A DNA stretch of 64,000 nucleotides from Macrocystis pyrifera (GCA_031763025.1 JASSKH010000025.1:9601665-9665664); one strand, 5' to 3'. Counted from the first letter of the stretch, positions 46,730 through 61,142 are shown. Translations and numbers: made by a program. Notes: a model not told the origin generated them from the sequence alone.

Positions 46730-48480
46730 TAGTATGTGATCTCCTTTGAGAGCGTCATTGTTTTCCAGGAACCTTATTTCCCGTGTTGTTGTCTCTTTCG
46801 GTGGCATCACAAAAATACCGAAGAGCCCGAAAATAAGATACTTACATATGGCGATGGGAAATCAACGTGGTGGCCGATTACACAAAAAAACAAGGACAGC
46901 CCAGGAACACAACACTCTGGTGCTTTCGAAGCAATGCCCACGTCGATAAATCCCTTGTTGCGGGTCGACTGTGCTCGTATGTGCTGATGAGGCTTGTCTC
47001 CTTGAGCTGCAATGAAATTGCAACTCGAGTGTTCGCGTTCGGCAGGAAAAAATAGGTCGTGGACGGTCGTCGGCTGCCACTTCCCCTACATTCGGCCTCC
47101 CATCGTTACTACAGTAAGACCCGGGCTAATACTTTCCCAAGGTTAGATATTCGTCTTGAGGGCTTACAGCGTGGGGTGTGTGTGAAGTTTGGGGGCAATA
47201 TGCTTCAACCAACTTGTACTGAAAGTCGGTGGAAGAATACGTAGGGAATAAATAGATGGAAGCTCGTGGGATAGATGGGGAGAAATCAAAGTCACTGGAT
47301 TTTTTCTGAAACTCGTGGAAGAAAATGGCTGTGTTGATGATGACGTCGGCAGCTAATGACTAATCGCCTAGTATGTGCGTACAACTTCGTATAACGTTGT
47401 TCAAAATGCGTAGAACATTGTAAACGATAAGTAAACGTCTTCAATCAAAGATGGCGTTCCAATTCTTCTTGTCTTGATATTACTATTCAATATTTTACTT
47501 GATAGTCTTGAGTTCTGTACAGTGGCTTGTTCTTACTGGCGACGGAAAACAAAGAGTGAACTCTTAGGAATAATGCACTTGAGCTTTGGGGACCGCTGCT
47601 TAGGTTACCAATGAACGATTCGCTCACAACTGTGTGCTAACAATATCTCTTGTTGGCAATACACGCAACAGTCCTGTCCGACGAGCTCCATATTTAATCG
47701 ACAAAAAGTACCAAAAAGGCCTGGCCTTGAAGAATGTGATGACTGCCAAGGATCTATCTGGCAGTCAAGAGACTCTCTTTAATAGCATCACCCACAGATA
47801 GCGAGGGGGGGGGGAGGGGAACCCCTTGCTGCTTCCTAAGAGTTGCGTTTTTATGTCGATACCCTATTAACCTAACACCGACTGCCTAGGATTGTTTTCG
47901 GAATGAAGCAACCTACCGGTATCAGGTACCTAGTATGAGACACAGTACTAGTGGTAGAGACTTCTGCTGTGCATACCAGCATACACAACGAGTATATGAC
48001 GCACGTGCCCCTTGACCTACGGTTTATTGGAGCAAACCGGAAGGGGAAGAACACTGTACAGATAGAGAAGTAAGCCCACCAAACACGATGCACACACGTA
48101 TCGTTGAGGAAAAGGCCCCACGCAATGCATGTACTCGTATAATACATTGCACATACCTGGCAGTACGTACGAGCACGTGCTCGTCCGACATATCATAGGG
48201 GTATTGAACAGACACATATTTCGCCCGTTGTTGTCAGCCAGACGCTGCCTCTATGCGGTCTTTGCGTTCGGCTCGACGCGATGTCAGGTGGGAAAGGGCT
48301 TGGACGAAAGGCCCGCTAAGACGATAGAGGACATCAGCAACTGCTGCTAGTGCACCCTTTGGCTTGCGCCGTCAGCAGCAGCACGGGGTACTCACGCTGC
48401 CAGCGCCCAGAGGAAGCGTGTTTGTTGCCGTCGCTGTTAGCCATAAGTTACACACCCTCGCAAAGACAGCAAGCAGCCAC
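46730..48480. other. No gene seen
   Basis: A short G-rich run lies near 47808. GCAGTACGTACGAGCACGTG near 48163 recurs, altered, near 48733. Confidence 0.45.
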
Positions 48481-48485
48481 ATTTA

Positions 48486-48655
48486 TGGTCCCGGCTACCA
48501 GAGGTGCCAGGTACCGGTGCGTGGTCGAAGGCAGATAGGTCCCAGCTGCCAGAGGTGTCAGATACCGGTGACGGTGGCTATGCTTTCGTGGTGCTCGATA
48601 GTAGATAGGTCCCAGCCAACGGAGGTGCTAGGTACCCCGGTGCCGATGGCCATGT
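48486..48655 (+). repeat. Three degenerate units with GGTACC-like core
   Basis: GGTCCCAGCTRCCAGAGGTG followed by YCAGRTACCGGTG recurs from about 48488, 48538 and 48607 with different spacers. Confidence 0.6.
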
Positions 48656-49463
48656 TCTCGCGGATGCTATCATGTGGGGGTGTACGACGTGGTCGGGAAG
48701 AAGCTCCACCCGGGACTTACAGTCATGTCCTGGCAGTACGTACGAACACGTACTCAATACGGTCACCACGTCCTCGAAAACAACGGTTTCATATGTGCGG
48801 CTTGACATGTTTCACATGCGGCGGGATTACGAGCACTGGAATTTCTCAAGAATTTTATGAAATGGAATATAGACGAGACGTATTACGCAGCGTGCAAAGT
48901 TGAGTATCAACTATTTAATCAGTCGAACTCACAGCTGACGTATTTCAAAATTTATTTTGAAAAAAAAAAAGACTGTTCAAGCGCATTAAAGAAAACTACT
49001 TGAAAACCACTTCTAAAAAAATAACGGTACTTGAAAACACCTTTCAAGAATTTAAACGTTTTTTTTGCCGCGATGGGTCACCGAAGAGTTGCACTCTTAG
49101 GAGCTGTTTGCTGGTGTATATAATTATTTAGCTTTGACGGGCTTTCGAATCTATATGGCCACACCCGGGGAAGACCATTCAGCCCACGGCCAGCAGCCGA
49201 CCACCAACCTTGACAAACATGCACTCTCAATCCAGGCGCACAACCATAGAAGATACGTAAGATACCTTTCCTCCGAAAAAGTCTGCCATGGCGTATAAAT
49301 GGTATCCTACAAAGGGTAGGACACTAAACTATCATACTAATTACGGCTACGCATGTCCATATCTTTCGGTACATCATCGAACGATTCAATCGTCTACTGA
49401 GGGGCGCTTTGTTCGCCAAAAAACTCCGGTGAGCCCTTGTAGTGGCAGTCCTCAAATATCAGG

Positions 49464-50385
49464 GTGAGGGTGTATAACCCCGCTCCTGGAGCGAGTCCCC
49501 GAGGAAGCGACACATCGTCAACACGGCAAAAAAAGTCAAAGGTTGGGGCCTTGTCTCTCGGTCAAGGTCATAACGCTCAAAATTCGATACCCTCCCACAG
49601 CTACTGCAAGGCCGGTTCGTTGCGCAACTACAGGAGACGGCGTCTTGATGGCTAACCGCGGCCGATACAAGTACAGGGTACCGTCGTTGTTGGAAAGCGG
49701 GGCATCGACACAAGTTTCAAGGAACACAGCCCGCAGAGCTTGACTGCCACACAAGGCACGATGAACAAGACAGCAACAAAGAAAGCCAGGGGATCTCCTG
49801 GTTGGCGACAAACTTTTCAGGTTGACAAGGAAGGTCGTCAAACGGGCGCCAAATCGGGGGCATCATCAACAGGTGGGCACTGGTATCCTGGTAGTTGGTA
49901 TGACCGCGTAGCCTCGCCTCCAACAGACCGTTGGGTATTGCCCTCGGACTACGATAAAATACTCAAAGTACACGCCCTCGCGCTCGAATTCGATCCAAAA
50001 AAAAGAGGAGCGCATGACGATGACGGCCCGAGAGCACGCACAAACAGCTCGGCGGCTTAAGGTTGGGCGGAGTGTCTTCAGCTTCACCGTCCAACAGCTA
50101 GCTCAATGCAACAATGCTTTCGTGACCGGGTCTGAACAGTTGGCATCTACCGAAACTCGAACGCCATTCAGTTCGGTGACCATTTTTCATCAGACTGCTG
50201 GCTGCATTGTTGACGAAAGTCATAAAACCCCACTGCGCGCACTCGTGGGCTTCGCTACTCCCCCTACACTGCCCACGGACGGCCAAATGGATGCAAAACA
50301 CAAACTTTCTCATCTAACACCCAGATTTAAGAGAGCTTCGGAGAGCTTTGTCTCGTGCCTTCCTTCTATCGGATGCACACCGTAA
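49464..50385 (+). CDS. Hypothetical coding fragments, unknown
   Basis: Open stretches at 49543-49743, 49740-50060 and 50014-50385 lie in different frames on the plus strand. The middle one starts with ATG, is 106 codons long, and contains a plausible hydrophilic segment (YDKILKVHALALEFDPKKRG). Overlapping ends in shifting frames suggest a decayed gene or exons whose splice sites I cannot assign. The region lies just beyond the stop codon of the convergent ankyrin gene. No domain is recognised. Confidence 0.28.
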
Positions 50386-50623
50386 GCAGATTCACGATCC
50401 AAGCGATAATTCAACAATATTGCGAACCAAGCCACAGCTCCTATCCCCTACCCTTCTACTCCAACGCTATTTTCCACTGCTGACTGCGAACCTATAAAAG
50501 CGTCGGAATGGCATATAGGCGGGGGCCGCAAGGAAATTCGACGAACGTTCACATATCTACAGAAATACAAGAGGTGCAAAAGTCTTTGCAGCAGAAGACC
50601 TTCCATGATTCCGCAGCTCTGCA

Positions 50624-53600
50624 TCAGCCATCCATTTCCCCATCCGACGATTCGCCCTCTATCTCGCCGTCAACGTGTCCAGATCCAGCGCCGTTCGCAC
50701 ACGTGGCTGCAAGATCCGGGTCGATGATGTGCCATGTGGAGTTTTCATGTGCGCGATACCACTTCACCAGCTCCGTTGCAAGAGCGACAACCTGCTCCAG
50801 CCGTGGCCGAAAATCGTGGATCGACGTTTGTTTTAGTATTAGTACAAATATAAGCCCTGTAGCAACAAAGCACCCGAAGGGTTCCCGCAAATTAACGTTA
50901 GTGTCTAGAGCGCCTTCACGAGGCATAAACTACGGAAGCCGAAATATTGCGACATGTACACCACCTGGTATTTTTTTTAATCGGAAAAGGAGCCTGCCCT
51001 TTGGATGTGTGTCCCTGTGTGTGAGACTTTGAGCGTAACAACGGTCAACACAGTAAGGGACTATTCTCTCCGAGCCATGTCATAGATATAAGCTAATGTG
51101 TTGGGTTTTATTATTGTTGGGTTTTAGCCAAATCGGATATACCTGCCCACTTTTGGACCACAATCAGTTACATACTAGAAACAACTATCAATCACACGGC
51201 AGGAGCCCTGCTATTGGCCAGAGTAACATCGTAACTGATTTTGGTTCGAATCGGCCAGGGTATACCTCACTTACTTTGTCTACTCTGTCTAGCTTTTAAC
51301 TGATTTTAGCCAATTTTGAATCAATCAGAGAGGCCATACGTACACTGTTTTTTATCTGCGTATGCGTCTGTGGTCCCTCGGTTGAATAACTTTGGGTATA
51401 AAAATTATGTACAGTACTGGTACGTACGTATGCGTTTATGCATACATAACGTACGGTGCTTTCACTTTTTCCTCTTTGGGGTGTGCAGTACGACAAACAT
51501 GCCAGGAGACAGCATTTTCACCCCTTGACAGACAGCAACTGTGCCTCGACAAGCCTCGACTAACACCAAACTAATAGGTTTTATTTAGTGTTGAACACTC
51601 GGCCCTACACCCTTGACATCGCGCGTTTTGCGTTGCTTGATGTCTCCTGATGTCTTGTAGTGTACGATGTACTTCAGTTGTTATCATGTGTACTCTGTTG
51701 TTTTCTTAGAGGTCACATGCTAAGTTCAGGGGCAGTTTTTTAACTGGATTTTCATGGACAAATCGCCGCTCGGGACGCGCGTTTTTTACTTGGTTTTAGT
51801 ATATAACTGATTTTGGCCCAAAAGTAACCAGGTGTGCCAGATTTTGGCCACAGTCCTTCATTGTTCATACAGAGTTGCAAGTTGTGTGTAAAATAGCTGT
51901 CGCGTACTTGGGGCTATGTTTGCTACCTGCTATATCGTTTGACCATTTTTAGGAGACACCGCCGGAAAGAAGAGTGATTTTGCGCAGTTTGTGTGTACTG
52001 AAATATACTCAACTTCAAGTTTAACCAACATACCAGGCACCTTTTACGACTCACCTCCATTGCAGTGCGCCTCTATCGGATGCTCTACCCAAAAAAAAGA
52101 TTACACGGATAAGTTAATCAGGTACGACACAACGTGTTTTCTTACCCGCATAGCCACGCGTGGTTGAAAGGAGACCTCTCCACCAGCCAAGCTGGTGACC
52201 ACGTGCTGCGTACCCCCCCAAGACTTGAGCGCTTGTACCATTATGGCTGGCATTTGCAAATCTGCCACCAATCGCTGACCGAGAAGAGGTAGCTCCACAG
52301 TCGAACCAAGTGCCCCCCCTGCCGGTGGCAAAGTCACACATGCACGCAACAGTCAGACATGCAACTATAAAAAAATGGCCTCGTACGCAAGCAAGCGCCC
52401 ACTGGACGTGCCAGTGCATTGCGTATTTACGGACGTCAAAACCGAGCGCGTTGCATCTTGCAATGCACATCATCACAGAGGTAGAGGTGGTAGGCACTGT
52501 ATGGGATGGAGCGGACACAACTTACCCCTCTGCAAAATATCGCACCAGAAGAGGCATGTCATTGTGGAAAGACGACCACTGCAACAGGGTGACATGGCAA
52601 ATAATCACAATGGTGCATGCAACCATGAGTGAATGTTCTGCGCCTCCATCAAATGTGGCTGTGTGTGTAAAACAACCCGATGGGCGCGAAAATAGCATGC
52701 TGACGTTGAAAGTTACGAGGCAGGGAAAAACACCCCTGTCGTACATGAGATAAGCTCGGCCCAACTCAAGAAAATAGAGCCCAGGAACGTACAGTAGTGA
52801 CTCGCGCGCAAGCAAACCCCAAGATACTCACCTGGTCCGGGCCATGAACGAAATTGAGGTCTGCCAGCACCTCGTCGATGATCTGGAAAGCTTCGCGGAT
52901 GGTCTGGTAACAGAAAACGAGAACGGCATAACCCGTCAACTTCAGATAACACAATGCCATAAACTAATGAAGAGGAACCACGCCCTGAGCCTCAGCGATA
53001 CAACCAGGACAAGATAGAAACAAAATCAAATCGTGCTTCAAGCCCAATGAGTACGACGGCGCAACCCTAAGCTGCCGTCCTAGCTATCAGTAGAATGACG
53101 AGCCTAACGGTGAATGCCATGCCATGCAATGCATTAGTATTCATTAGTATTTCAAATGTGTTGCACCCGTTTCGTGATGACTTGAATCAGTTGTCTTGTC
53201 TTGCTTTGTTTTGTTTTGCCCCCGCCCCCCAAGCCGCCTGTTTGCGGTGTTGAGTACATCGACCACTGCCGCCTCTCTTGTTGATCAAATACGGGCATAG
53301 TAGTATAATAGAATACACCATACAACACGCTACCATACCTACTACACACCGTACCACAAAATATGAACTGACAACCGCCCCAGCGGACCTCATTTCCTGT
53401 ATCCTCCGTTCGAAGCGATTTCGCTTTAGTCGCGTGCGATGCAACAACGGAGGGAGGGACCCGCAACGACAGGTTTGTGGCCAAATAATCCGTTCTGACC
53501 ACAAAACATCATCGTGTATGTATGTACCACAGAAACGTCAATACACAAAAAATATGCACCATGACACATGACTACGTACAGCATGCTTAATTACCTCAGT

Positions 53601-56600
53601 GGCGTCAATATGGCAGCGACGGCGAAGCTTTTCCAATGAATTGTCCCACAGGCGTGGGAGAGGTATGAAGCTCGCCTGCGCGCCGGAATGAGGCATCGAA
53701 GAACACACCACGACGATCGCCGTTCAAAACCACGTGCATTAAAATATGTAGAAATCAGAGCACATCAAAGCACGTGGGAATCAGGCCCGAACAACCCTGT
53801 AGCTGGCACATTTTAGTTGTTAGTGGTGGAATTGAGAAATGTGATAAATCATGTGAATAGTAACAGTACCACACCAGATGCAGCAGATGCAGGGAGATGC
53901 AAGGTGTGGGTGCAGAAAATTATGTTCTTCGGGGGTGGATAGCAGTGTGCGACATTCGACTTCTACAGCGCCAACATACGAGTACAGGTAGAGGACTAAT
54001 TCAGTAACTCACGATGTGCTCGAACACTGCTCGGTTCGACGAAACCGGCGAGATCAAACTCCGAATCAGCATCGACAAAGAAGCCGACCCCGCAACGTCC
54101 GGCTGGGAGTCAGTGATGATGAGCTTTCCTGCTGTGTATCGGTTGAAGACCTTTTGCAGCACCAGCGTCCTCTCCGCACACTCCGCATCCTGCAGCGGAC
54201 AACAAAATAATTGAGTTCTGGAATTTGAATCCTTCCCGGCAGGAAGTGCTGTAGTCAAAGGCTAGGTAATTTTCCACTTTTCGTTGGACTGTCAAAGCTT
54301 CCGTCTCTTCGTTGATGTCACAAAAGTAACTATTGCCAACGCGCGCAGCTCAACTGCTCTGCACGGCAAGTAATCTTCCAGTAATGCCCTCAGGGGAAGC
54401 TTGGGAGCTTACGTCCAACTCTGAGATACAAAAAGCCTACCTGGTAGATGTCAAACACTCGATGGCGTTCGGGGGTAGACAGCCGCAGCTATTACAAGGA
54501 ACTAAAGAGTTGGAGTTGCGTCAATCGACAGTTGCAGGTTTTCAAGACGCACGCATGCACTTAGAGAAACGGCATCCGGCGATGCACTGCTGTGTAATGT
54601 AATAAATCTATGAGCCACCATGCGCCAAATCTGAAAAACTGCCCGGCGCGGTAGCACGTTGCACAACACAGTCGACATGCCTTCATGTCGTGCAGGCAAC
54701 TCTGGCTAGTCATTCGACATTTTTCTTTCGAATTGACATGCTCGCACCTGCATTAACCTTATCTGCTTCGAAGGATGTAACATGGCCAAAATCGTTTCGC
54801 GACTTCGTTTGTAGGCCGTATCCCTAGCTGTTCTCCCGCGACTATCCTTCTGGTGTAGTTCTGCTCCAGCAGTCAGAAGTACACGTACTACCTCTTCGTG
54901 CCCACGTTTACATGCCAACATGAGGGCCGTGCTGCCTTGCGCCGTCTGCCATCGCGACCGGGGTAAGGCAAGGCAAAGCAAGGCAAGGCACGGCACGCGA
55001 AAATATTGAAAATGACGAGTCAGTGGTCTGCGGTTTCCTCTTCCTACGGCCACTCCTTGAAGGCATGTTCAACCACGACGAGCCTGCACCAGCAAAATAA
55101 AAAAATTGAGCGCTCAAACATAGACGACGAAAATCAAAATCAAAATCAAAATCAAAGCACAGCGCCTTGAAGGTCGTTCCGCTGTTGGTGCATAGTTGGC
55201 TGACCTGCCCGTCGATGTCCGCCTTGTGGTGGATGAGAGCTTGGACTATGGCAGCATGGCCCCTCTGAGGTGAGCAAGTAGATGCGAATCAAGCACGGCC
55301 AACCGAAGACAAGAAACATTTCGTCAGACCTTGGGTGATAGAATATTTCCCATCTGCTACAGATCTGCAACATAGCGCCAGGTCCCACCCAACCTTACTT
55401 CCTCGTGTCCATTTGACAGACTTAGATTAATCCACAACCCCGGCGCATCTAGCTTGCCACGTCAACTATCCAATAACCAGTGCCTGCCATCGTGATGGGG
55501 TATTTCCCTCACCACGGTCGGCACCAGATATATTATATCCTTGTATTAATAGTATTAATAGTACAGCAGGCAGTACACTACTGTAGTAGTACAGGGTTGG
55601 TTGGAAACGGCCACAGACGGCAGGGACAGCAACATTGCCTATTGCTCATGGCGTACTGAGATACCGACATCACTTGAGTGCGTGAGGAGGCTCGATTGTC
55701 GCTCGCCCCCGCCCCCAAATTAGGCAAAGCCACGACAGTACATACGCCGATCCATTACAAGCGTGACTACGCACTACCGCATCATAATAAGTAGAACTCT
55801 GGAGCAGCAACACCTACTATACCTGCGAACCCAGCATTAACGCGTTCATACGCTCGTTGTTGCGCTTGCTGACATCCGCTCCAGCAGACACGAGGATTTT
55901 AACCACCTCCTCGTTCCCCTCTTGTGTTGCACGCATAAGCGCTGTTGTCCCCTTTTGGTTGGCCTTATCAACCAGAGCATTCGCTTTCACCAAAAGCTTC
56001 ACCACTTGCGCGTGCCCTATCGCACAAAAAGGTGTCAGATGTCATGTCAGCAAAACATGTCATCAAGCCATATACGGTATATATAGTTACTGTACGACTA
56101 CTGTAGTATATTTACGACATGAACAGTGATAGGTCGGGGTTGAAGTGAGCGCGATCTGCCCGTGCCTCCACCTGATATGAACTATCTACACAGCACTATT
56201 GCATATGCCACCTACTGTAGTTCGTACAAGCTGTGATCGGTGTCTCTGTTTGACTAAGCGTGTGAGAGCGGACGAGCACGCACTCGAACCCTGAATGTTG
56301 CTGTTGGTATTAATAGAGTTAAATTAAAGACCGAGAACATGTGTCAAGACACAAGAGACTGACTCGGACGACGGACGCTAGTCCTACATCCTACCGACGA
56401 GTTCGGGCAAGTGTTTACCGGTGCTAAGCCCTAACAATCGCGATGAGGATATTTCGGCATAGCGCCAGTACACACTAGTATTGCGACACACAGCAGTACA
56501 TTCAATGATGTTATCACGTTAGCTCGTTCCCTTGATCAAAAACGTACACAAGCCTACAACGAACTCTTATCGCTCGCTTGGACACAATAGTTCACGTTCT

Positions 56601-58989
56601 ACAAATAAATAAAAAACAGTGACCACAGCAAAATGAAACACTTGGTGAAGATCCTGGCCAAGAGGGTTGCTGGCAGTCCCGGCCATCCGGTGGATCAACA
56701 CAAGACGAATAAGACGGAGACAAAAAGGAACACCAGGCGCAGAAAAGACAAGAAATAAAAACAGACATGACGAAACACTGTGTACGTCGACCGTCGGCAA
56801 TGAAGTGTAAGCGGGCGAGCAAGCACACCTACCGAAATGTGATGCCTGGATTAGGGGTGTGGAACCGTTGTTGCTGTCGATGTTGACGTCTGCTTGAGCC
56901 GCAATGAGCATCTTGACGATTTGTTGGCGGCCTTTGTGTGCCGCCACCGATACTGACGTAATTCCTGCAAACACGAGGTGCCACATCCACAGGGGAAAAG
57001 AAATGTCACGGGAAAGTGGGGGTATGGTAGGTAAGGCCAAAGCAGCAGAGTGGGTGGCAAATGGCCTCCCGTGCTTACTCGCACTATAAACACAAAAAAA
57101 AAACACCCTGCAATTCCGCTCCATCCACCTACGAGCGAGAACACGGTGATCGGCGGTAATTGCCAACGAACGCAATGACCGCCATCATGTGAAAACAATC
57201 ATATTCATACTCGTAACAATCCTAGCCATAATCCATGAATGTTATTCAATACAGTCTTGCGCCTGTCAACCCGAATCCCCATCCCAATCATATAGCAAGT
57301 CAAAAGCGGTCATGATGACCGTATACAACATAGTGGGAATCCTGATCTTGAGGGCATGGCATATTGGTAAGGGGAATTACACACATAGTGGAGGCATGTT
57401 TACTTTTAGTTACTGTTCACGAACATCTCTGTAACTATTCTTGCGATTTTCGTACTGCCGTCAAAACGCACGTTAAAAACAAGTGAACATATCTACGAAA
57501 CAATTGAAAAGACCTACGAGGTACCTGGTGCGTACGAGTGCTCGCATTTTATACATCATCTGACGTACCAAGCGTGGTCAATTGAGCGTTTTGGGTCATT
57601 TCTCGCGCAAATCGGGTACACGGGAAGCTGACAAAGTCGGTGCGCTCGTCAAGTCCCGCACCACCAAACCATTAAATGTACTGAATCAGGACACCAGCCA
57701 GCCTGTTCCCGGGGGTCAGCTTCCTAGGAGCTGTACACTCGGGATAGCGCTGGCATAAAGAAGGTGCATTTGCGCAAAAAAGGTGCACCAAAGTGAAGGA
57801 ACGAAGGGGGGGGAATGACTCCCTCGTCACACTCCCAATCACCTTTCACCACCAACATCAGCTTCTAGTAGAACCATTTCAGCGCCATGCCTTTCCCACA
57901 CACCATACATATTGGCGCGGGAATGCCGCGTGGAGCTACATCTCTACTTCCATGGTGTGGCCGCTGCCGTGGGATGGAGTCGTCGTCGCATTTTCAAATT
58001 TTCAAAGGTTACGTCTGTATTTTGGCTTCCTACCGAACGGTCCTCAACAAGTCATAACTCCTACCACACAAGCCCGTTCGAGCACACGCCGACCGCGCGA
58101 TCTCCGCGATATAACTGAGTCTACGAGATGAGATACGTCGATGGTACCTGGCCTGTCGGAATGCACGATTGCTTCCAAATACCTTGCATTCCGAGAGCTG
58201 GGGAGACCCAAAGGTTGCCTTCTAAGGCTGCCTGGTCGGATCGATTCTAGGTGATGGCCAAAACTTTCCACACAGATTATTAATACCAAAAACCACAAAT
58301 ATTTCCCAGCAATAATACCAAAGGACGCCGATCACACTTCACACCATCACACTCGTATTTCCACTGCTGTCATGCTGAGGTACGGCAAGATCACCAGAGG
58401 TTGCCCTCTCGCCTGAACTATCACGTGCGCGATCCGCCTACAACCGGTGCGATTTTCAGCTGACGTTCAGCAAGCATTTTACTGAGCAGGCATCCCCTTG
58501 CTCCCCCGCCCGGCCTCTGGCGGCAGGATTTTTTTTTGTTACCGAAGCAACACTTGGTCGACAAATGAAAAAACGGGGGGGACGGGGGAAAAACTAACAT
58601 ACCCAGACTACAGTACTATAATACTGAAGTAGTAAACTATTGTGATGGATCTCGCCCGTCTCCGCATCGTTGGTTGCTCACAAAACGTGACAAAAAAAAC
58701 CGAGTCAATTGATAAATCCCATCTTGGCGGTAAAAAAACGCGGTAACTCTCATCGTCGTGGCGCTCTACCCGTGGCATAGCTATCATAGCTCTACCAATA
58801 ACCTATTTATCATGCGCACGGGCGCAACTCAATACAGAGAGAGAGCAATATCCAGCTGGGTGGGAACACATATAACGCACCTTTGTGATTTTGCCAGTTG
58901 ACCTTGGTGGCCGGCACTTCGAGCAGCGCACGCACAGCTTCGTCGTGGCCAGCTTTGGCAGCAACGTACAGTGCCGTATCCCCATCAAC
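50624..58989 (-). CDS. Spliced ankyrin-repeat protein gene (11 exons resolved, 5' end missing)
   Basis: Exons in transcript order: 58989-58881, 56964-56833, 56016-55823, 55264-55205, 54945-54748, 54189-54013, 53675-53595, 52903-52832, 52292-52146, 52082-52055 and 50856-50624 (TGA at 50626-50624). All ten junctions use GT..AG and keep one frame, giving 1431 bp, or 476 residues plus stop. Residues 1-230 hold about seven ankyrin repeats with the usual TALMLA / GHxEVV / LLxAGA pattern. Residues 230-476 are a mostly helical tail that I do not recognise; it ends in an acidic stretch (EIEGESSDGEMDG). Ankyrin repeats are protein-binding scaffolds, so the partner and role cannot be read from the sequence. 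The start codon lies upstream of 58989. The acceptor at 52292 was chosen over one at about 52315 because only it keeps phase. The 28-bp microexon at 52055-52082 lies 63 bp after its neighbour. Confidence 0.87.
55129..55157 (-). repeat. (ATTTTG)n within an intron
   Basis: Five CAAAAT-type units on the plus strand, inside the ankyrin-gene intron between 55205 and 54945. Confidence 0.85.
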
Positions 58990-60088
58990 CTGCGGAGTGC
59001 GATGCGCACAGCGATATAGCCATGTATATTAGTAGCGCAATCGAATAGGACGGCCGGCAGAGTGGTACTGTTATTATGTAAGTGATAAAGTTGGCGCCAT
59101 ACACCTCGTGCCTCATACACCACGTTTTTGATCGTGTACTCGTTCAATTGATCGAAAAATGCGCGTATGAGCTCTACTGCCGTTCCGGAGTAGAATTGTA
59201 ATGTAACTATCTACAAATATACTAATGCTCGACTTACGAGTACTCGTGATACAACCACTGATTACGAACACTATCGAGAGGAATCCGATACGGTATTTAT
59301 ACGATATGTGACGGGAGTTAAACCAAGCCAATTGGATGAGATCAGCAAGTGACGACCCTTTCCTGCGATGAAAAAATGAAAATCAAGTACAAATCTTCAA
59401 GTCAGGTAAAAACATCGAAGCCAAGTAAAAATAACAAGGCCAAGGTGTCAAGGTGCGCCCACGAGCTAGGAGGGGGAAGGGTGCCCTGCTTTGACACCCC
59501 GATCGCAGTTACAACGAAATGAGGCCAAGCCCTTTTATTGCTAAATCCTATTGATAGGGCCCAAGGGATTGACAAAACAAAACACGTTCAGTTTACGCAT
59601 GAGAGGCACGGCCGCGTCGGCTGTCACGCAGTACCTACTGGTAATATTGTAATTGGCTGTGCCCTACAATGCGTACGCGGGTCGGGCGTGGGATTGAAAA
59701 ACGTCAAACCTACCCTACCCTGCACGAAGCGATACCGACGCCTTTTATATACCGGTAGTCCTCTCGGTTATTTCAGCACAAAAATCGAAGGCTACAATTA
59801 TCCTCTCGAAAGGACGTAAAGGACTGCTGCCGAATCCCAAAACTTGAACATATCTTAGGTGTGCTGCTATTGAGCAGCGATCTTGTCCGGGCATGGAGCT
59901 TCGCGGCGCTCAGCGTACAGCCAGCAGCACAACTGCGCTTCCTGACCATCTATCCATTCCTCCATAAACCATTCTTGCAACTGTTCTTGCTCGTACTAAG
60001 TATTTGGCCCTGCACTAACGCTTGCCTACAGCTGCAATACATCTACATGATCAGATACTGTTGCTGAATATCCAAATACTGTACGTAC

Positions 60089-60183
60089 CTCCAAGACTTG
60101 ATGAACCGCTTCACCACGGGCATTCGATTGGACAAACACAGAAGGTTGTTCAAACCAAAGAACGATCGATCGAACGCAAGTTT
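60089..60183 (-). CDS. Candidate upstream exon of the ankyrin gene
   Basis: On the minus strand an AG acceptor before 60183 and a strong GTACGT donor after 60089 bound an open 95-bp stretch. It ends in RGEAVHQVLE, like the second helix of an ankyrin repeat, in the same phase as the exon starting at 58989. Joined directly, the repeat would be about nine residues short in its loop. Either a small exon between them is missing or this exon is not used. The distance to the next exon, 1.1 kb, is within the range of the gene's introns. Confidence 0.4.
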
Positions 60184-60483
60184 CTACCGTGAACTATACC
60201 ATAGCTAACCTCTACCAGCTAAATATGACCACCGCGGTAGTGTGGCGGTGGGTTATGTATATATGTATATGTATATGCATAGTGCATTATTAATTTGTTT
60301 CCGTACGGACATACCACTCTACGCAAGACATCAGAGGAGAAGCCACATACGGGGTAAAAAGTAACCGTAGAAAAAAAGCATTCGTACTCGTAGTGTTTGT
60401 GGCGGTCACACCCCACCCCTTTGCAAAATAGTGTACTAATAGCAATAGTAATCGAACGCACTGCCACCCAAAGAGAAGGGTGG

Positions 60484-60484
<1 letters not shown>

Positions 60485-60517
<33 letters not shown>

Positions 60518-60520
60518 GCA
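60485..60520 (+). repeat. (CAG)n tract
   Basis: Nine CAG, then AAG, then CAGCAG. No gene context is supported. Confidence 0.9.
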
Positions 60521-60872
60521 GAACAGCGAAACAGCAGAGCACGTGTGCCCTACGTCACCCATTCGCGGAAAAAAGGAGTTGACACATCTGAGAGAACAAG
60601 GAAAACAGACTACAGTGAGTAGTTTTTTACAAGCACAGAGTGTTGAAAGCATCAAGAAGGTAGGAGGGTAGGGGGGTAGGTAGGAAGGACGCAAGTTGTG
60701 ACAACGGCAACGGTAAGAGCAGCAACGACAACAACAGTCCCGCATCACGCTCGTTAGGGGGGGGGTTACTCACTATCATGCATGGCCGTAGTCGTATGAC
60801 CATACACCCTCGCATGCCCGTGAGGTTGTGGGCGAGTCGCATGAAGGGTGAGCTGCATCCTACTTTCTTCTT

Positions 60873-60932
60873 TTCTTTTTTTTTTCATGCTCCGGCGGGT
60901 TGGTAAAAATAAAGCTGAAGCTCAACACACTT
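60873..60932 (-). repeat. SINE-2 fragment (tail end)
   Basis: A T-rich tract followed by CTCCGGCGGGTTGGTAAAAA matches the tail-proximal part of the SINE-2 at 9712-9770. The rest of the element is absent. It falls upstream of the ankyrin gene. Confidence 0.6.
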
Positions 60933-61142
60933 ACGAAGAACCGCTTTCGAGGCGGATTTTCTTGCGTATGGATGAGAGCATCAATGAATTAGGGGGGTTC
61001 GTTTCCTTTTCATCCTTTCCTTCCCTTTCCCTCCCTTTTCAAACAAGGCTCTGGCTGTAGCGGCGGCTGATGGGATGAAACTACCAATGGCGACTGGAAA
61101 CGAGGCTCACATTAATAGGATAATTGAGGTCACGCTTATCCG

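Noticed and set aside
51110-51860. Recurring ACTGATTTTGGCC / CCAGGTATACC-like motifs as a new repeat
   Set aside because: Too degenerate and irregularly spaced to define a unit; lies in the last intron of the ankyrin gene.
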